Of a stretch of 45,712 nt of DNA, positions 1 to 9,952 are shown in pieces. Source of the DNA: Eubacteriales bacterium. GTDB lineage: Bacteria > Bacillota > Clostridia > Lachnospirales > Lachnospiraceae. The stretch covers positions 1-45,712 of the forward strand of contig JAUNSC010000028.1 of the NCBI GenBank assembly GCA_030539395.1, in the 5' to 3' direction. Both the position numbers and the translations under genes were made by a program. The notes beneath the pieces were generated by a model. It was not told the DNA's origin. It ran no database searches and saw only the letters and a list, made by a program, of their open reading frames with translations. Within the stretch, counting starts at the first letter, position 1, and each line of letters opens with the position of its first letter.

Positions 1-2
1 CG

Positions 3-143
3 AAATCGGGAATGAATCCAAAAACATTGCAGAAAATAATGGGACATTCCGATATCGGAGTAACATTGAATACTTATACGCATTTGGATTTTGAGGATAT
101 CCAAAAAGAAATGAAACAGGTACACTCAAGGAGTATACCGTAA
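3..143 (+). CDS. Tyrosine recombinase (phage integrase family), C-terminal fragment cut by window edge
   Basis: The first 46 codons of the window, open from the left edge, read as the end of a tyrosine site-specific recombinase. The diagnostic stretch is LQKIMGHSDIGVTLNTYTH, the catalytic GHS (His of the R-H-R/H-Y set) followed by the Tyr nucleophile in NTYTH. The reading frame ends at TAA 141-143 with an ordinary tail. The family cuts and joins DNA at att sites. An integrase gene ending about 200 bases before a housekeeping gene suggests that another integrated element lies to the left and that its attachment site is in the gap that follows. It is not the integrase of the right-hand element, which is 20 kb away. 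Confidence 0.9.
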   Translation, partial: KSGMNPKTLQKIMGHSDIGVTLNTYTHLDFEDIQKEMKQVHSRSIP

Positions 144-147
144 TACA

Positions 148-175
148 TGCCCTACGGGCAGGCGTGCTTTGCACG
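148..175. repeat. Two back-to-back GC-rich hairpins after the integrase
   Basis: TGCCC-TAC-GGGCA (148-160) is followed at once by CGTGC-TTT-GCACG (163-175). Both are perfect 5-bp stems with 3-base loops in an otherwise AT-rich gap. There is no T run, so they are not a standard terminator. They could be a small dispersed palindromic repeat or part of the recombination site. Confidence 0.5.
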
Positions 176-194
176 ACAAGGTATGTGATAGTGA

Positions 195-310
195 GTTGTA
201 AAGTTGTATATAACACATAGTTTTACAACTAATTTTACAACTTTTGAACGGAATCTTATACCAATTTATGCTAAGATATGCCAATAACAAAGAAAATGAA
301 ATGTTGTAAA
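195..310. repeat. Cluster of TTTTACAAC boxes, candidate integrase arm sites
   Basis: TTTTACAACT occurs at 221-230 and 233-242 in direct orientation. Inverted GTTGTA copies lie at 195-202, 203-208 and 303-310. Clusters of short direct and inverted boxes beside an integrase gene are typical of arm-type binding sites near att, but no core site can be named from one side. The rest of 144-358 holds only a weak promoter candidate for the next gene (TTGAAC at 244-249, TATGCT at 267-272, 17 apart). Confidence 0.35.
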
Positions 311-358
311 AACGCTGAAAAATCAAGGAAAAACCTATAATCAAAGGAGTTTAAATAT

Positions 359-820
359 ATGATAAAAGTATTATTTGTCTGCCACGGCAATATCTGCCGT
401 TCCCCCATGGCTGAGTTTGTTTTCGCTGATATGGTGAATAAAAAAGGTCTCTCAAATCAATTCCATATTGATTCAGCGGCCACCAGTACAGAGGAAACAG
501 GGAATGGTGTTCATTATGGAACACGTAATAAACTGCGGCAGGAAGGGATTCCCATGTGGGATCATCGGGCGCGCCAGATGACAAGAAAGGATTATGAAAA
601 ATTTGATTATATTATTGGAATGGATCAGTGGAATCTGCGGAATATGCATCGAATCCTGAAAAATGATCCGGAAGGCAAAACGCATCTGCTTCTGGAGTAT
701 AGTGATCATCCGAGAGATATTGCCGATCCCTGGTATACTGGAAATTTTGATCTGACTTATGAAGATGTGGTGGAAGGATGCAGAGGACTGCTTGATCACA
801 TTTTGGACCAGGGATTATGA
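359..820 (+). CDS. Low-molecular-weight protein-tyrosine phosphatase
   Basis: This gene encodes a 153-residue soluble phosphatase of the LMW-PTP/arsenate-reductase fold. The P-loop CHGNICRS lies at residues 8-15, with Cys8 as the expected nucleophile and Arg14 binding phosphate. A late DPWY motif near residue 122 supplies the general acid. Full length for the family (about 150). The ribosome binding site AAAGGAG is at 344-350. Its stop overlaps the next start by four bases (ATGA), so it is co-translated with the metallopeptidase. Such phosphatases often act on tyrosine-phosphorylated proteins in capsule or stress control, but no partner kinase is visible here. Confidence 0.95.
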   Translation: MIKVLFVCHGNICRSPMAEFVFADMVNKKGLSNQFHIDSAATSTEETGNGVHYGTRNKLRQEGIPMWDHRARQMTRKDYEKFDYIIGMDQWNLRNMHRILKNDPEGKTHLLLEYSDHPRDIADPWYTGNFDLTYEDVVEGCRGLLDHILDQGL

Positions 821-1395
821 TAACGGAATATATGCTTGGTGACGGGGAAGATGCTATTAAGGTAGCGATTGTCCGTTCTAAAAGAAAAAGTCTGGGACTG
901 GAAGTGAACATATACGGTGAGGTAAAGGCCAGAGTTCCGAATCGCATTTCGGATCGTACCATTTGCGTTTTTTTGGAGGAAAATGAGGGATGGATTCGAA
1001 GGAAAACGGCAATTGTGCAGGAGGGCAGTCCGGATCAGACGCAGATAATTTTGCGCCCGAAAGAATTGCCATTGAAGATGCGAAGAGAATTTCGGGAGAA
1101 GCTGTGCGGCAAGGTGGAAAGATATGCTCAAAGTATGGGTGTTACATATGGGCGGATTACTCTGCGGTTTCAAAAGAGCCGGTGGGGAAGCTGCAGCAGT
1201 GAAGGAAATTTGAGCTTTAATTATGCCATGGCGCTGATACCGGAAGAACTGGTGGATTATGTGGTTGTGCATGAACTTGCTCACAGAAAACATATGAATC
1301 ATTCGGCGGCATTCTGGGCAGAAGTGGAACGGCATCTTTCCGGATATAAGGATTTTCGGCAAAAACTCCGCAGATATAGGATAGATGTTTCATAA
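817..1395 (+). CDS. DUF45/YgjP-type M48-like metal-dependent hydrolase
   Basis: The product is a 192-residue protein with the zinc-binding signature HELAH at about residues 152-156 and a downstream His in MNHSAAFW, the pattern of the YgjP/DUF45 metallopeptidases. The preceding RLRFQKSRWGSCS-like stretch is also typical of the family (here FQKSRWGSCSSEGNLSFNY). Length agrees with single-domain members. The substrate is not known. It is translationally coupled to the phosphatase, the last gene of that short unit. Confidence 0.9.
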   Translation: MITEYMLGDGEDAIKVAIVRSKRKSLGLEVNIYGEVKARVPNRISDRTICVFLEENEGWIRRKTAIVQEGSPDQTQIILRPKELPLKMRREFREKLCGKVERYAQSMGVTYGRITLRFQKSRWGSCSSEGNLSFNYAMALIPEELVDYVVVHELAHRKHMNHSAAFWAEVERHLSGYKDFRQKLRRYRIDVS

Positions 1396-1431
1396 AAAGT
1401 TTCTAAAATACTTTTAATTGAAAACAGTTTG

Positions 1432-1440
1432 TGCTATACT
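1432..1440 (+). promoter_or_regulatory. Extended -10 promoter (TGCTATACT)
   Basis: TG-C-TATACT is a good extended -10 element. The -35 region at 17 bases (TTTTAA) is poor, as is usual for extended -10 promoters. It would serve the small membrane peptide at 1476 and possibly hom beyond the hairpin. Confidence 0.5.
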
Positions 1441-1475
1441 AACTTTAATAAAAGCGCGGAAATGGGGAAAAGAAG

Positions 1476-1610
1476 ATGGAATTTAATCTGACAATATTTT
1501 TTATCGCAATTGCGCTTGTGATCGTTGCGGCAGTGATTGCTGTGGTAGTGGCAGTTTCAGGCGGAGTTGCTGCGGCTGTTCATAATAAGCTTGAGGATGA
1601 TGACGAATAA
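1476..1610 (+). CDS. Small single-span membrane protein (44 aa)
   Basis: A 44-residue ORF with one long hydrophobic helix (about residues 5-29, rich in Ala, Val and Ile), a short turn, and an acidic tail LEDDDE. GGGGAAAAGAAG lies just upstream as a plausible ribosome binding site. It has its own extended -10 promoter and is followed by a terminator-like hairpin. The function is unknown. Composition and signals make it more likely real than not. Confidence 0.6.
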   Translation: MEFNLTIFFIAIALVIVAAVIAVVVAVSGGVAAAVHNKLEDDDE

Positions 1611-1638
1611 AATGTCGGCGGGGAAGCCGGAATAAGCA

Positions 1639-1661
1639 GGGGCTCATGGGAAGCCCCTTTT
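1639..1661 (+). terminator. Short terminator-like hairpin before hom
   Basis: GGGGCT (1639-1644) pairs with AGCCCC (1652-1657), loop CATGGGA, then TTTT. The T run is short, so it may be leaky and act as an attenuator upstream of hom. No leader peptide or T-box was recognised. Confidence 0.55.
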
Positions 1662-1687
1662 CGCAGTTTAGGGAAATGAGGAGAAAC

Positions 1688-2974
1688 ATGAAGAATAATA
1701 AAATTCAGGTGGCCCTGCTGGGGCTGGGAACGGTAGGCACAGGTGTATATAAAGTGTTTGAAAATCAGAAGACGGAAATGCTGCCAAAGCTGGGAGTTGA
1801 GTTGGAAATCAGTAAAATTCTGGTCCGCAATCTGGAAAAGGCGGCAGCAAAAGTATCAGATCCGTCAATTTTGACAAATAACTGGAAAGAAATTGCTGAA
1901 GATGAGACGATTGATATTGTGATTGAAGTGATGGGAGGCATGGAACCTGCACGCACTTATATTCTGGAGGCATTAAAATCAGGGAAAAATGTTGTAACTG
2001 CAAATAAAGATCTGATTGCTTCAGACGGACGTGTTCTTATGGACGCAGCTAAAGAATCCGGAAAAGATTTCCTGTTTGAGGCGGCCGTAGCAGGTGGAAT
2101 TCCGATTATCCGTCCGCTGAAGCAATGCCTGGCTGGAAATTGTATATCTGAAGTGGTTGGCATTGTTAATGGTACGACCAACTTTATTCTTACAAAAATG
2201 ACAGAAGAAAATATGGAATTTGGAGATGCGCTTGCTCTCGCAACGGAGCTTGGATATGCTGAGGCAGATCCTACGGCAGACATAGAGGGATTGGATGCGG
2301 CCAGAAAAGTGGCGATCATTGCATCGATTGCATTTAATTCAAGAGTGACATTTGATGATGTCTATACCGAGGGAATTACAAAAATCACGGCCCGTGATAT
2401 CAGGTATGCAAAAGAGATGGGATGTCATATTAAACTTCTTGGAATGGCAAGAAATACAGAGGGCGGAATAGAAGTAAGCGTGCATCCCATGCTGATTAAC
2501 AGCCGTCATCCTCTGGCATCAGTTAATGATTCTTTTAATGCAGTTTTTGTCCATGGCGACGCGGTGGGAGATACCATGTTTTATGGACGCGGAGCAGGGG
2601 AACTGCCTACAGCCAGCGCAATTGTGGGAGATGTGTTTGATGTTGTCCGAAATATGAAATATGGCTGTACCGGAAGAATCAGCTGTACCTGTTATAAAGA
2701 GCTGCCCATGAAGAAAATGGATGATGTGGTCAGCCGTTACTTTATGAGAATGCAGGTGGAAGACAGGCCGGGAGTCCTTGCTTCGGTTACCAGTGTATTT
2801 GGAAATAATGTTGTCAGCATTGAACAGTTTATTCAGAAGCGCAAAGAAGGGGAGCTTGCTGAAATTGTGGTAATAACAGAAGAAGTGGTAGAGCGCAATT
2901 TTAATGATGCTGTGAAGATTCTGCAGACAATGGATATGATTAAAGAGATTTCAGCGGTAATCCGTGTATATTAA
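1688..2974 (+). CDS. hom: Homoserine dehydrogenase with C-terminal ACT domain
   Basis: Hom reduces aspartate semialdehyde to homoserine, the branch point to threonine and methionine. The 428-residue protein has the NAD(P)-binding GLGTVGTGVYK near the N terminus, the catalytic-domain signature around GYAEADPTADIEGLDAARK, and a C-terminal ACT domain beginning at RMQVEDRPGVLASVTSVFG that usually carries threonine feedback control. The start chosen is ATG 1688, seven bases from GAGGAG; an in-frame ATG at 1646 lies in the hairpin and lacks a ribosome binding site. Confidence 0.96.
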   Translation: MKNNKIQVALLGLGTVGTGVYKVFENQKTEMLPKLGVELEISKILVRNLEKAAAKVSDPSILTNNWKEIAEDETIDIVIEVMGGMEPARTYILEALKSGKNVVTANKDLIASDGRVLMDAAKESGKDFLFEAAVAGGIPIIRPLKQCLAGNCISEVVGIVNGTTNFILTKMTEENMEFGDALALATELGYAEADPTADIEGLDAARKVAIIASIAFNSRVTFDDVYTEGITKITARDIRYAKEMGCHIKLLGMARNTEGGIEVSVHPMLINSRHPLASVNDSFNAVFVHGDAVGDTMFYGRGAGELPTASAIVGDVFDVVRNMKYGCTGRISCTCYKELPMKKMDDVVSRYFMRMQVEDRPGVLASVTSVFGNNVVSIEQFIQKRKEGELAEIVVITEEVVERNFNDAVKILQTMDMIKEISAVIRVY

Positions 2975-3033
2975 AAAGCAAAGCCGGATGCTGAAATGAC
3001 AAGGGAATCAGCGTGAAGTTTCACAGGAAGGAA

Positions 3034-3063
3034 TTGACAAGCGCCTGTGCAAACAGGTAAAAT
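3034..3063 (+). promoter_or_regulatory. Sigma-A promoter upstream of gpmI
   Basis: TTGACA (3034-3039) is followed after 18 bases by TAAAAT (3058-3063). A TATAAT at 3063-3068 sits too far away (23). The transcript would start near 3070 and carry a leader of about 65 bases to gpmI. Confidence 0.65.
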
Positions 3064-3135
3064 ATAATGCGTGATGTAAACAATGCGGATGCGAATATGC
3101 GTCCTGCAAATATAAAGAAAATGAGGAGAAAAATC

Positions 3136-4677
3136 ATGAGCAAAAAACCAACCGTTTTAATGATTCTTGATGGATACGGTCTGAACAAAAAAACAGAAGG
3201 AAATGCTGTGGCTGAAGCAAACACACCGGTAATGGATAAGCTGATGGCGGAATGCCCGTTTGTAGAGGGACAGGCCAGCGGTATGGCAGTAGGTCTTCCG
3301 GAAGGACAGATGGGTAACTCCGAGGTCGGACACCTCAACATGGGTGCAGGACGTATCGTATACCAGGAACTGACCAGAATTACAAAAGAAATTGAAGACG
3401 GTGATTTCTTTAAAAACGAAGCACTTCTTGCAGCATGCAGAAATGCAAAGGAAAACAATTCTGCACTTCATCTGTACGGACTTGTTTCTGACGGTGGTGT
3501 TCACAGCCATATTACACATATCTATGGTCTTCTTGAACTGGCTAAGAGAGAGGGGCTGGAAAAAGTATACGTTCACTGTTTTCTGGATGGACGTGATACA
3601 CCGCCTGCATCTGGAAAGAGTTATGTGGAACAGCTGGAAGCAAAGATGAAAGAGCTTGGCACAGGTGAGTGTGTGTCTGTTATGGGACGTTACTATGCCA
3701 TGGACAGAGATAACCGTTGGGACCGTGTGGAACTGGCATATAAAGCACTTGTAAAAGGGGAAGGTGTTCCGTGTACCTCTATTACGGATGCAATCCAGAA
3801 ATCTTATGACGATGAGAAGACAGACGAGTTCGTAATCCCGGCAGTACTCTATAAAGACGGTAAGCCTTACGGAAGAATCCAGGATAAGGATTCCATTATC
3901 TTTTATAACTTCCGCCCGGACCGTGCAAGAGAGATTACAAGAACATTCTGCTGTGACGATTTTGACGGATTTGACAGAGGTGAAAGACTGAATGTAACAT
4001 ATGTATGCTTTACAGAATATGATGCAACAATTCCGAATAAACAGGTTGCATTCCATAAAGTAGAGATTACAAATACATTTGGAGAATATCTTGCGGCACA
4101 TGGATTGAAGCAGGCAAGAATTGCTGAGACAGAAAAATATGCTCATGTAACCTTCTTCTTTAATGGCGGCGTGGAAGCTCCCAATGAAGGCGAAGACAGA
4201 ATTCTTGTAAAATCTCCGAAGGTTGCTACGTATGACCTGCAGCCGGAGATGAGCGCTTACGAGGTTTGTGATAAGCTCTGCGAGGCAATCCGCTCTCAGA
4301 ATTATGATGTGATCATCATCAACTTTGCAAATCCGGATATGGTAGGTCATACCGGCGTTGAAGCAGCGGCTGTCAAAGCGGTGGAAGCGGTAGATGAATG
4401 TGTTGGAAAAGCGGTGGAAGCTGTCAAAGAAGTAAACGGACAGATGTTTATCTGTGCGGACCACGGAAATGCTGAACAGCTGGTTGATTATGAGACAGGA
4501 GCACCGTTTACTGCCCATACAACAAATCCGGTTCCGTTTATTCTGGTAAATGCAGATCCGGCTTACGCATTGCGTGAGGGCGGACGTCTTGCAGATATCA
4601 TTCCGACATTGATTGAGCTTATGGGCCTGGAACAGCCAAAAGAAATGACAGGACAATCTTTGCTTGTTCGTAAATAA
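3136..4677 (+). CDS. gpmI: Phosphoglycerate mutase, 2,3-bisphosphoglycerate-independent
   Basis: GpmI interconverts 3- and 2-phosphoglycerate in glycolysis using two Mn ions and a phosphoserine intermediate. The 513-residue length is normal. The metal-binding DGYG lies near residue 12 and the catalytic Ser62 in GNSEVGHLNMGAGR; late metal ligands sit in ADHGNAEQ. The start is ATG 3136, just after GAGGAG; an upstream in-frame ATG at 3067 would add residues from the promoter region. Enolase, the next glycolytic step, is two genes downstream. A long open frame on the opposite strand (4656-3157) is a codon-bias shadow. Confidence 0.97.
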   Translation: MSKKPTVLMILDGYGLNKKTEGNAVAEANTPVMDKLMAECPFVEGQASGMAVGLPEGQMGNSEVGHLNMGAGRIVYQELTRITKEIEDGDFFKNEALLAACRNAKENNSALHLYGLVSDGGVHSHITHIYGLLELAKREGLEKVYVHCFLDGRDTPPASGKSYVEQLEAKMKELGTGECVSVMGRYYAMDRDNRWDRVELAYKALVKGEGVPCTSITDAIQKSYDDEKTDEFVIPAVLYKDGKPYGRIQDKDSIIFYNFRPDRAREITRTFCCDDFDGFDRGERLNVTYVCFTEYDATIPNKQVAFHKVEITNTFGEYLAAHGLKQARIAETEKYAHVTFFFNGGVEAPNEGEDRILVKSPKVATYDLQPEMSAYEVCDKLCEAIRSQNYDVIIINFANPDMVGHTGVEAAAVKAVEAVDECVGKAVEAVKEVNGQMFICADHGNAEQLVDYETGAPFTAHTTNPVPFILVNADPAYALREGGRLADIIPTLIELMGLEQPKEMTGQSLLVRK

Positions 4678-4682
4678 GAAAA

Positions 4683-5015
4683 ATGGAGAAGCAGATTGTC
4701 AGAGATGCCGTCCACATCAAAATGAAAGTACCTGTTGAGAGTCCGATCATTTCAGTATATGAGTTTTGTTATGCGTCCGGTTATGGATTATATAAAATGA
4801 ATGCATCTTCAGAAGTTATAAAAGAAATCCGTAAAATTACGGACTTTGAGCAGCTGAAAAAGAAAATGCATGAAGTTGTTTCAGCTTCTGATATCTGGGA
4901 AAGTTTCCCGGAGGGAGAACGGCTGAAAAGTCTGATACTTGGATGCAGGCTTAAAAATCGGCAGATGAATGAGGATTCGAAAGAATTATTCGAGATGGGT
5001 ATAAAAGGAAATTAG
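4683..5015 (+). CDS. Hypothetical protein between gpmI and eno
   Basis: A 110-residue protein starts five bases after the gpmI stop, so it is probably translated with gpmI. No recognised motif. It is mixed alpha/beta in appearance, charged, with no membrane segment or signal peptide. Its place between two glycolytic genes suggests co-expression but does not show function. Confidence 0.65.
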   Translation: MEKQIVRDAVHIKMKVPVESPIISVYEFCYASGYGLYKMNASSEVIKEIRKITDFEQLKKKMHEVVSASDIWESFPEGERLKSLILGCRLKNRQMNEDSKELFEMGIKGN

Positions 5016-5047
5016 GGATTTACAAAAAGGGACATAAGATTTTTTAA

Positions 5048-6352
<1,305 letters not shown>

Positions 6353-6382
6353 AGTTATATCTGACAGGACCGCAAAAAGTGG

Positions 6383-6411
6383 TTGAAAATTCCTGAAACC
6401 TGTGTTAGACT
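6383..6411 (+). promoter_or_regulatory. Sigma-A promoter for secG
   Basis: TTGAAA (6383-6388), 17-base spacer, TAGACT (6406-6411). Good match and spacing, about 30 bases before the secG ribosome binding site. Confidence 0.65.
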
Positions 6412-6439
6412 GATAATGTTTGACATAGGAGGTGGAGAA

Positions 6440-6676
6440 GTGGGAGTTTTAAGAATCATTCTTACCATAATTTTTATCATTGATTGTATCGCCTTGACAG
6501 TTCTTGTACTGATGCAGGAAGGCAAGCAGGCCGGGCTTGGAAGCATCGGCGGACTTTCTGAGACTTACTGGGGCAAAAACAAAGGTCGTTCTATGGAAGG
6601 CGCTCTTGTAAAATTTACGAAAGCACTTGCCATTGGATTTATAGTACTTGCAGTTATTTTAAATCTGAACTTTTAA
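6440..6676 (+). CDS. secG: Preprotein translocase subunit SecG
   Basis: SecG is the small third subunit of the SecYEG membrane channel. The 78-residue product has two hydrophobic helices (about 3-21 and 56-76) joined by the polar loop LMQEGKQAGLGSIGG, which is the family signature. GTG 6440 is chosen because AGGAGG lies at 6427-6432; an in-frame ATG at 6383 falls inside the promoter. The order secG-rnr-smpB-ssrA is common in Firmicutes. Confidence 0.92.
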   Translation: MGVLRIILTIIFIIDCIALTVLVLMQEGKQAGLGSIGGLSETYWGKNKGRSMEGALVKFTKALAIGFIVLAVILNLNF

Positions 6677-6683
6677 AGGTGAG

Positions 6684-6713
6684 ACACTCTTGTGATAAGC
6701 AAGAGTGTTTTTT
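6684..6713 (+). terminator. Rho-independent terminator after secG
   Basis: ACACTCTTG (6684-6692) pairs perfectly with CAAGAGTGT (6700-6708), loop TGATAAG, followed by a run of six T. Strong terminator. Confidence 0.9.
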
Positions 6714-6720
6714 ATGGTTT

Positions 6721-6737
6721 GCGCGCCATGGGCGCGC
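6721..6737. repeat. GC-only palindrome GCGCGCC-ATG-GGCGCGC
   Basis: A perfect 7-bp inverted repeat with a 3-base centre, GC-rich in an AT-rich gap between the secG terminator and rnr. No T run follows. It may be a small dispersed palindrome or an operator; only one copy is seen here. Confidence 0.45.
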
Positions 6738-6791
6738 TCTAACGGAAAATCCAGTTCCATAAAAATCTTTATATAAACAGGAGCCTGTTTA

Positions 6792-8933
6792 ATGGAAAAT
6801 CTTTTTGAAAAGCGAAAAGAAACAGTATATAAGTTAATATGTGACCCGCATTATGTTCCTATGAAAATAAAGGAAATTGCCATCGTAATGCAGGTGGCTC
6901 GTGAAGACAGACCGCAGTTGGAGACGATTCTGTTGGAACTTCAGGAGGAAGGAAAGATTGAGCTTACGAAGAGGGGGAAGTACAAAAAAGCAGAAAAGCA
7001 GAAAATTACCGGTAATTTTGTGGGAAATGCCAAAGGATTTGGATTTGTAGAGATAGAGGGATGGGATGAAGATGTATTTATTCCGGAATCTGGTATAAAC
7101 GGTGCAATCCATGGCGACACTGTGGAAATAGAAGTGCTGCCGGGACGTTCCGGTAAACGGCGGGAAGGTTATGTGGTCAAAATTATATCTCATGTGTTTA
7201 CGGAAATTGTGGGTACTTATGAGAAGTGTAAAAATTTTGGCTTTGTGATACCCGATAATCAAAAACTGATCAGGGATATCTTTATTCCGCAGGAAAGGTC
7301 AAAAGGGGCAGTAAACGGTCATAAAGTTGTGGTTGAACTGACGGACTATGGAACTGCATCCAAAAAGCCCGAGGGAAAAGTCGTTAAAATTATTGGTCAT
7401 GCAAATGATCCCGGGGTGGATATTCTGTCCATAGTATATGGTCATGAATTGCCCACAGAGTTTCCGGAACGTGTCCTGAATCAGGCAGAGCGTGTGGCAC
7501 AGCCGGTCAGTGAGGCTGACATGCAGGGGCGGCTTGATTTAAGAGATGTGCAGATGGTGACGATCGATGGAGAGGACGCAAAAGATCTGGATGATGCCGT
7601 ATCTTTATCGTATAATGAAGAAAGAAAACTGTGGCATCTTGGTGTGCATATTGCGGATGTGACAAATTATGTGCAGGAGAACAGTGCTCTTGACAGAGAG
7701 GCACAAAAGAGAGGAACGAGTGTATATCTGGTTGACAGGGTCATTCCAATGCTTCCGCATACACTTTCTAACGGAATGTGTTCCCTGAATCAGGGCGAAG
7801 ACCGACTGGCTCTCAGCTGCCTGATGGATATTGACAGCAGGGGAAATGTAACAGGCCATCAGATTGCGGAAACTGTCATCTGTGTAAATCAGCGGATGAG
7901 TTATACAAGTGTAAATAAGATTATTACGGATCATGATGCACAGGAAATCGAAAGATATGAAGAACTGGTACCCATGTTTTTTGAGATGGAGAAACTGGCG
8001 AATATACTGAGGGAGAAACGCCGTCAGCGCGGATCTATTGATTTTGATTTCCCGGAAAGCAAAATGGTGCTTGATGAAAATGGAAAACCGGTTGACATAA
8101 AGCCTTATGACCGAAATGCTGCAACAAGGATAATAGAGGATTTCATGTTGATTGCAAATGAGACTGTTGCTCAGGATTATTTCTGGCAGGAGATTCCCTT
8201 CGTATACCGTACTCATGATAATCCTGATCCGGAAAAAATACGGCAACTGGCGCTTTTCGTATCGAATTTTGGATTTGGTATGAAGGGAATACGGGAGGAT
8301 GTCCATCCCAAAGAATTGCAAAAATTGCTGGCGCGTATTGAAGATTCTCCTCAGGAGAATCTGATCAGCCGTTTGACTCTGCGTTCAATGAAACAGGCAA
8401 AATATACGGTTGAGTGTACCGGTCATTTTGGACTTGCCGCAAAGTATTACTGTCATTTTACATCTCCCATCCGCCGTTATCCGGATCTTCAGATTCACCG
8501 AATCATCAGGGAAAATCTGCGCGGCAGGATGAATGCTCAGCGGCTGCAGCACTATGAAGAGATTCTTCCGGGCATTGCCCGGCAGTGCAGCAGGACGGAA
8601 CGCCGTGCGGAGGAAGCAGAGCGGGATGTTGTAAAAATGAAAAAGGCGGAATTTATGCAGATGCACATCGGGGAGATTTATGAAGGGATTATTTCCGGTA
8701 TGCACAACTATGGATTCTATGTGGAACTTCCAAATACAGTGGAAGGTATGGTGCATGTAAGCAATCTGTATGATGACCGCTATTACTTTGATGAAAAAAA
8801 TTATGAAATGTATGGCACGGATACCGGAAAAGTATACTGTATGGGACAGAGTGTGAAAGTGCGTGTGCTGGATGCAGATAAGGAAACAAGGACGATAGAT
8901 TTTCAGGTTGTGGCTGATGATGAGGAAGTATAG
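6792..8933 (+). CDS. rnr: Ribonuclease R
   Basis: RNase R is a 3'-5' processive exoribonuclease that degrades structured RNA and works with tmRNA/SmpB in removing defective mRNA. The protein has 713 residues: an N-terminal winged-helix-like segment, cold-shock-type OB domains (GFGFVEIEGWDEDVFIP), the RNB catalytic domain with DGEDAKDLDDAVSL (metal-binding aspartates), and a C-terminal S1 domain starting near GEIYEGIISGMHNYGFYV. The ribosome binding site AGGAG is at 6779-6783. smpB follows after 22 bases. Confidence 0.96.
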   Translation: MENLFEKRKETVYKLICDPHYVPMKIKEIAIVMQVAREDRPQLETILLELQEEGKIELTKRGKYKKAEKQKITGNFVGNAKGFGFVEIEGWDEDVFIPESGINGAIHGDTVEIEVLPGRSGKRREGYVVKIISHVFTEIVGTYEKCKNFGFVIPDNQKLIRDIFIPQERSKGAVNGHKVVVELTDYGTASKKPEGKVVKIIGHANDPGVDILSIVYGHELPTEFPERVLNQAERVAQPVSEADMQGRLDLRDVQMVTIDGEDAKDLDDAVSLSYNEERKLWHLGVHIADVTNYVQENSALDREAQKRGTSVYLVDRVIPMLPHTLSNGMCSLNQGEDRLALSCLMDIDSRGNVTGHQIAETVICVNQRMSYTSVNKIITDHDAQEIERYEELVPMFFEMEKLANILREKRRQRGSIDFDFPESKMVLDENGKPVDIKPYDRNAATRIIEDFMLIANETVAQDYFWQEIPFVYRTHDNPDPEKIRQLALFVSNFGFGMKGIREDVHPKELQKLLARIEDSPQENLISRLTLRSMKQAKYTVECTGHFGLAAKYYCHFTSPIRRYPDLQIHRIIRENLRGRMNAQRLQHYEEILPGIARQCSRTERRAEEAERDVVKMKKAEFMQMHIGEIYEGIISGMHNYGFYVELPNTVEGMVHVSNLYDDRYYFDEKNYEMYGTDTGKVYCMGQSVKVRVLDADKETRTIDFQVVADDEEV

Positions 8934-8955
8934 GGCCGGACAGGAGTGAGGATAA

Positions 8956-9423
8956 GTGGGAGCACAGACAACAAAATTAGTAGCAAATAACAAAAAAGCG
9001 TACCATGATTATTTCATAGAAGAAACTTATGAAACGGGGATTTCACTTGCGGGAACAGAGGTGAAGTCCCTGCGCATGGGTAAATGCAGTATTAAGGAAT
9101 CTTTTGTTCGGATTGAAAACGGAGAAGTGATGATTTATGGTATGCATATCAGCCCTTATGAAAAGGGAAATATTTTTAACAAGGATCCGCTGCGGGTGCG
9201 GAAACTTTTGATGCACCGTTATGAAATTAATAAAATAACAGGAAAAATAAAGGAAAAAGGGTATACTCTTGTTCCGCTCAGGGTATATTTTAAAGGTAGT
9301 CTTGTAAAAGTGGAAATTGGTCTTGCAAGGGGTAAGAAATTATATGACAAACGTCAGGATATTGCAAAGAAAGACCAGAGAAGAGAAGCGGAAAAAGAAT
9401 TTAAAGTGAAAAATCTGTATTAA
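8956..9423 (+). CDS. smpB: SsrA-binding protein SmpB
   Basis: SmpB binds tmRNA and takes it to stalled ribosomes. The 155-residue length is typical. The N-terminal [18 protein letters not shown] and [11 protein letters not shown] motifs are diagnostic, and the basic tail ([12 protein letters not shown]) is the part that enters the mRNA channel. The start is GTG 8956 after AGGAGTGAGG. The ssrA gene lies 126 bases downstream with its own promoter. Confidence 0.97.
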   Translation: MGAQTTKLVANNKKAYHDYFIEETYETGISLAGTEVKSLRMGKCSIKESFVRIENGEVMIYGMHISPYEKGNIFNKDPLRVRKLLMHRYEINKITGKIKEKGYTLVPLRVYFKGSLVKVEIGLARGKKLYDKRQDIAKKDQRREAEKEFKVKNLY

Positions 9424-9455
9424 ATTTTGGTGGAAATGCAGGCATGAAATGGTGC

Positions 9456-9484
9456 TTGACATTACACATGCAATGCGATATGAT
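9456..9484 (+). promoter_or_regulatory. Consensus promoter of ssrA
   Basis: TTGACA (9456-9461), 17-base spacer, TATGAT (9479-9484). The predicted start near 9491 gives a 5' leader of about 60 bases that RNase P would remove to make mature tmRNA. Confidence 0.85.
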
Positions 9485-9549
9485 AAAAATCCAAAGCAGT
9501 ATTTCTGCTTGTAATAAAACGTCTGCAAACCATACAGCAACAAATATCA

Positions 9550-9895
9550 GGGGTTGTACTGGTTTCGACGGGGATCTCGAAATTGAGGAAGCCATCCGCG
9601 GGCCGGGACCGCGCAGCAAACCGGACAATAAATATAAACGCAGACGAACAGTTAGCGTACGCAGCCTAATGGCTGCTGTCGGCCTTAGGTAGCTCACTGC
9701 TTAAGTCACCGGCATCAAAGAGGTGAGGCACTTCACACTCAAAGCTTTGAGAGTGCGGAAGAATTTATGAAGCTACTGAAGTCAGAAGCATGTCGTTAGG
9801 CGTCTGATGGAGGGAATGTCAAAATAGCGACTGTGATGGGAGATGCCGCAATGGACAGGTTTTCGGACAGGGGTTCGATTCCCCTCAGCTCCACT
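9550..9895 (+). ncRNA. ssrA: tmRNA
   Basis: The 5' end GGGGTTG pairs with the 3' CAGCTCC to form the tRNA-like acceptor stem, the T arm is GGACAGGGGTTCGATTCCCC, and the 5' half holds the conserved GTACTGGTTTCGACGG. The mRNA-like part runs from GCA 9616 to TAA 9667-9669 and encodes the tag ANRTININADEQLAYAA, ending in the AA recognised by ClpXP-type proteases. CCA is not fully encoded (ACT follows the acceptor), so it must be added. This is one-piece tmRNA in its usual place after smpB. Confidence 0.97.
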
Positions 9896-9952
9896 GGAAA
9901 AGTGCCGTTTTTTCTATTAATCATTTTATAAATGCATTATTCTGTCCCATTA

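Noticed and set aside
1396-1687. A T-box or amino-acid riboswitch upstream of hom
   Set aside because: No T-box sequence or specifier stem; the gap is taken up by a small ORF and a simple hairpin.
3157-4656. A 499-codon open frame on the minus strand opposite gpmI
   Set aside because: It is exactly antisense to a clear glycolytic enzyme, has no ribosome binding site or family motifs, and reads as low-complexity Cys/Phe/His-rich sequence typical of codon-bias shadows.
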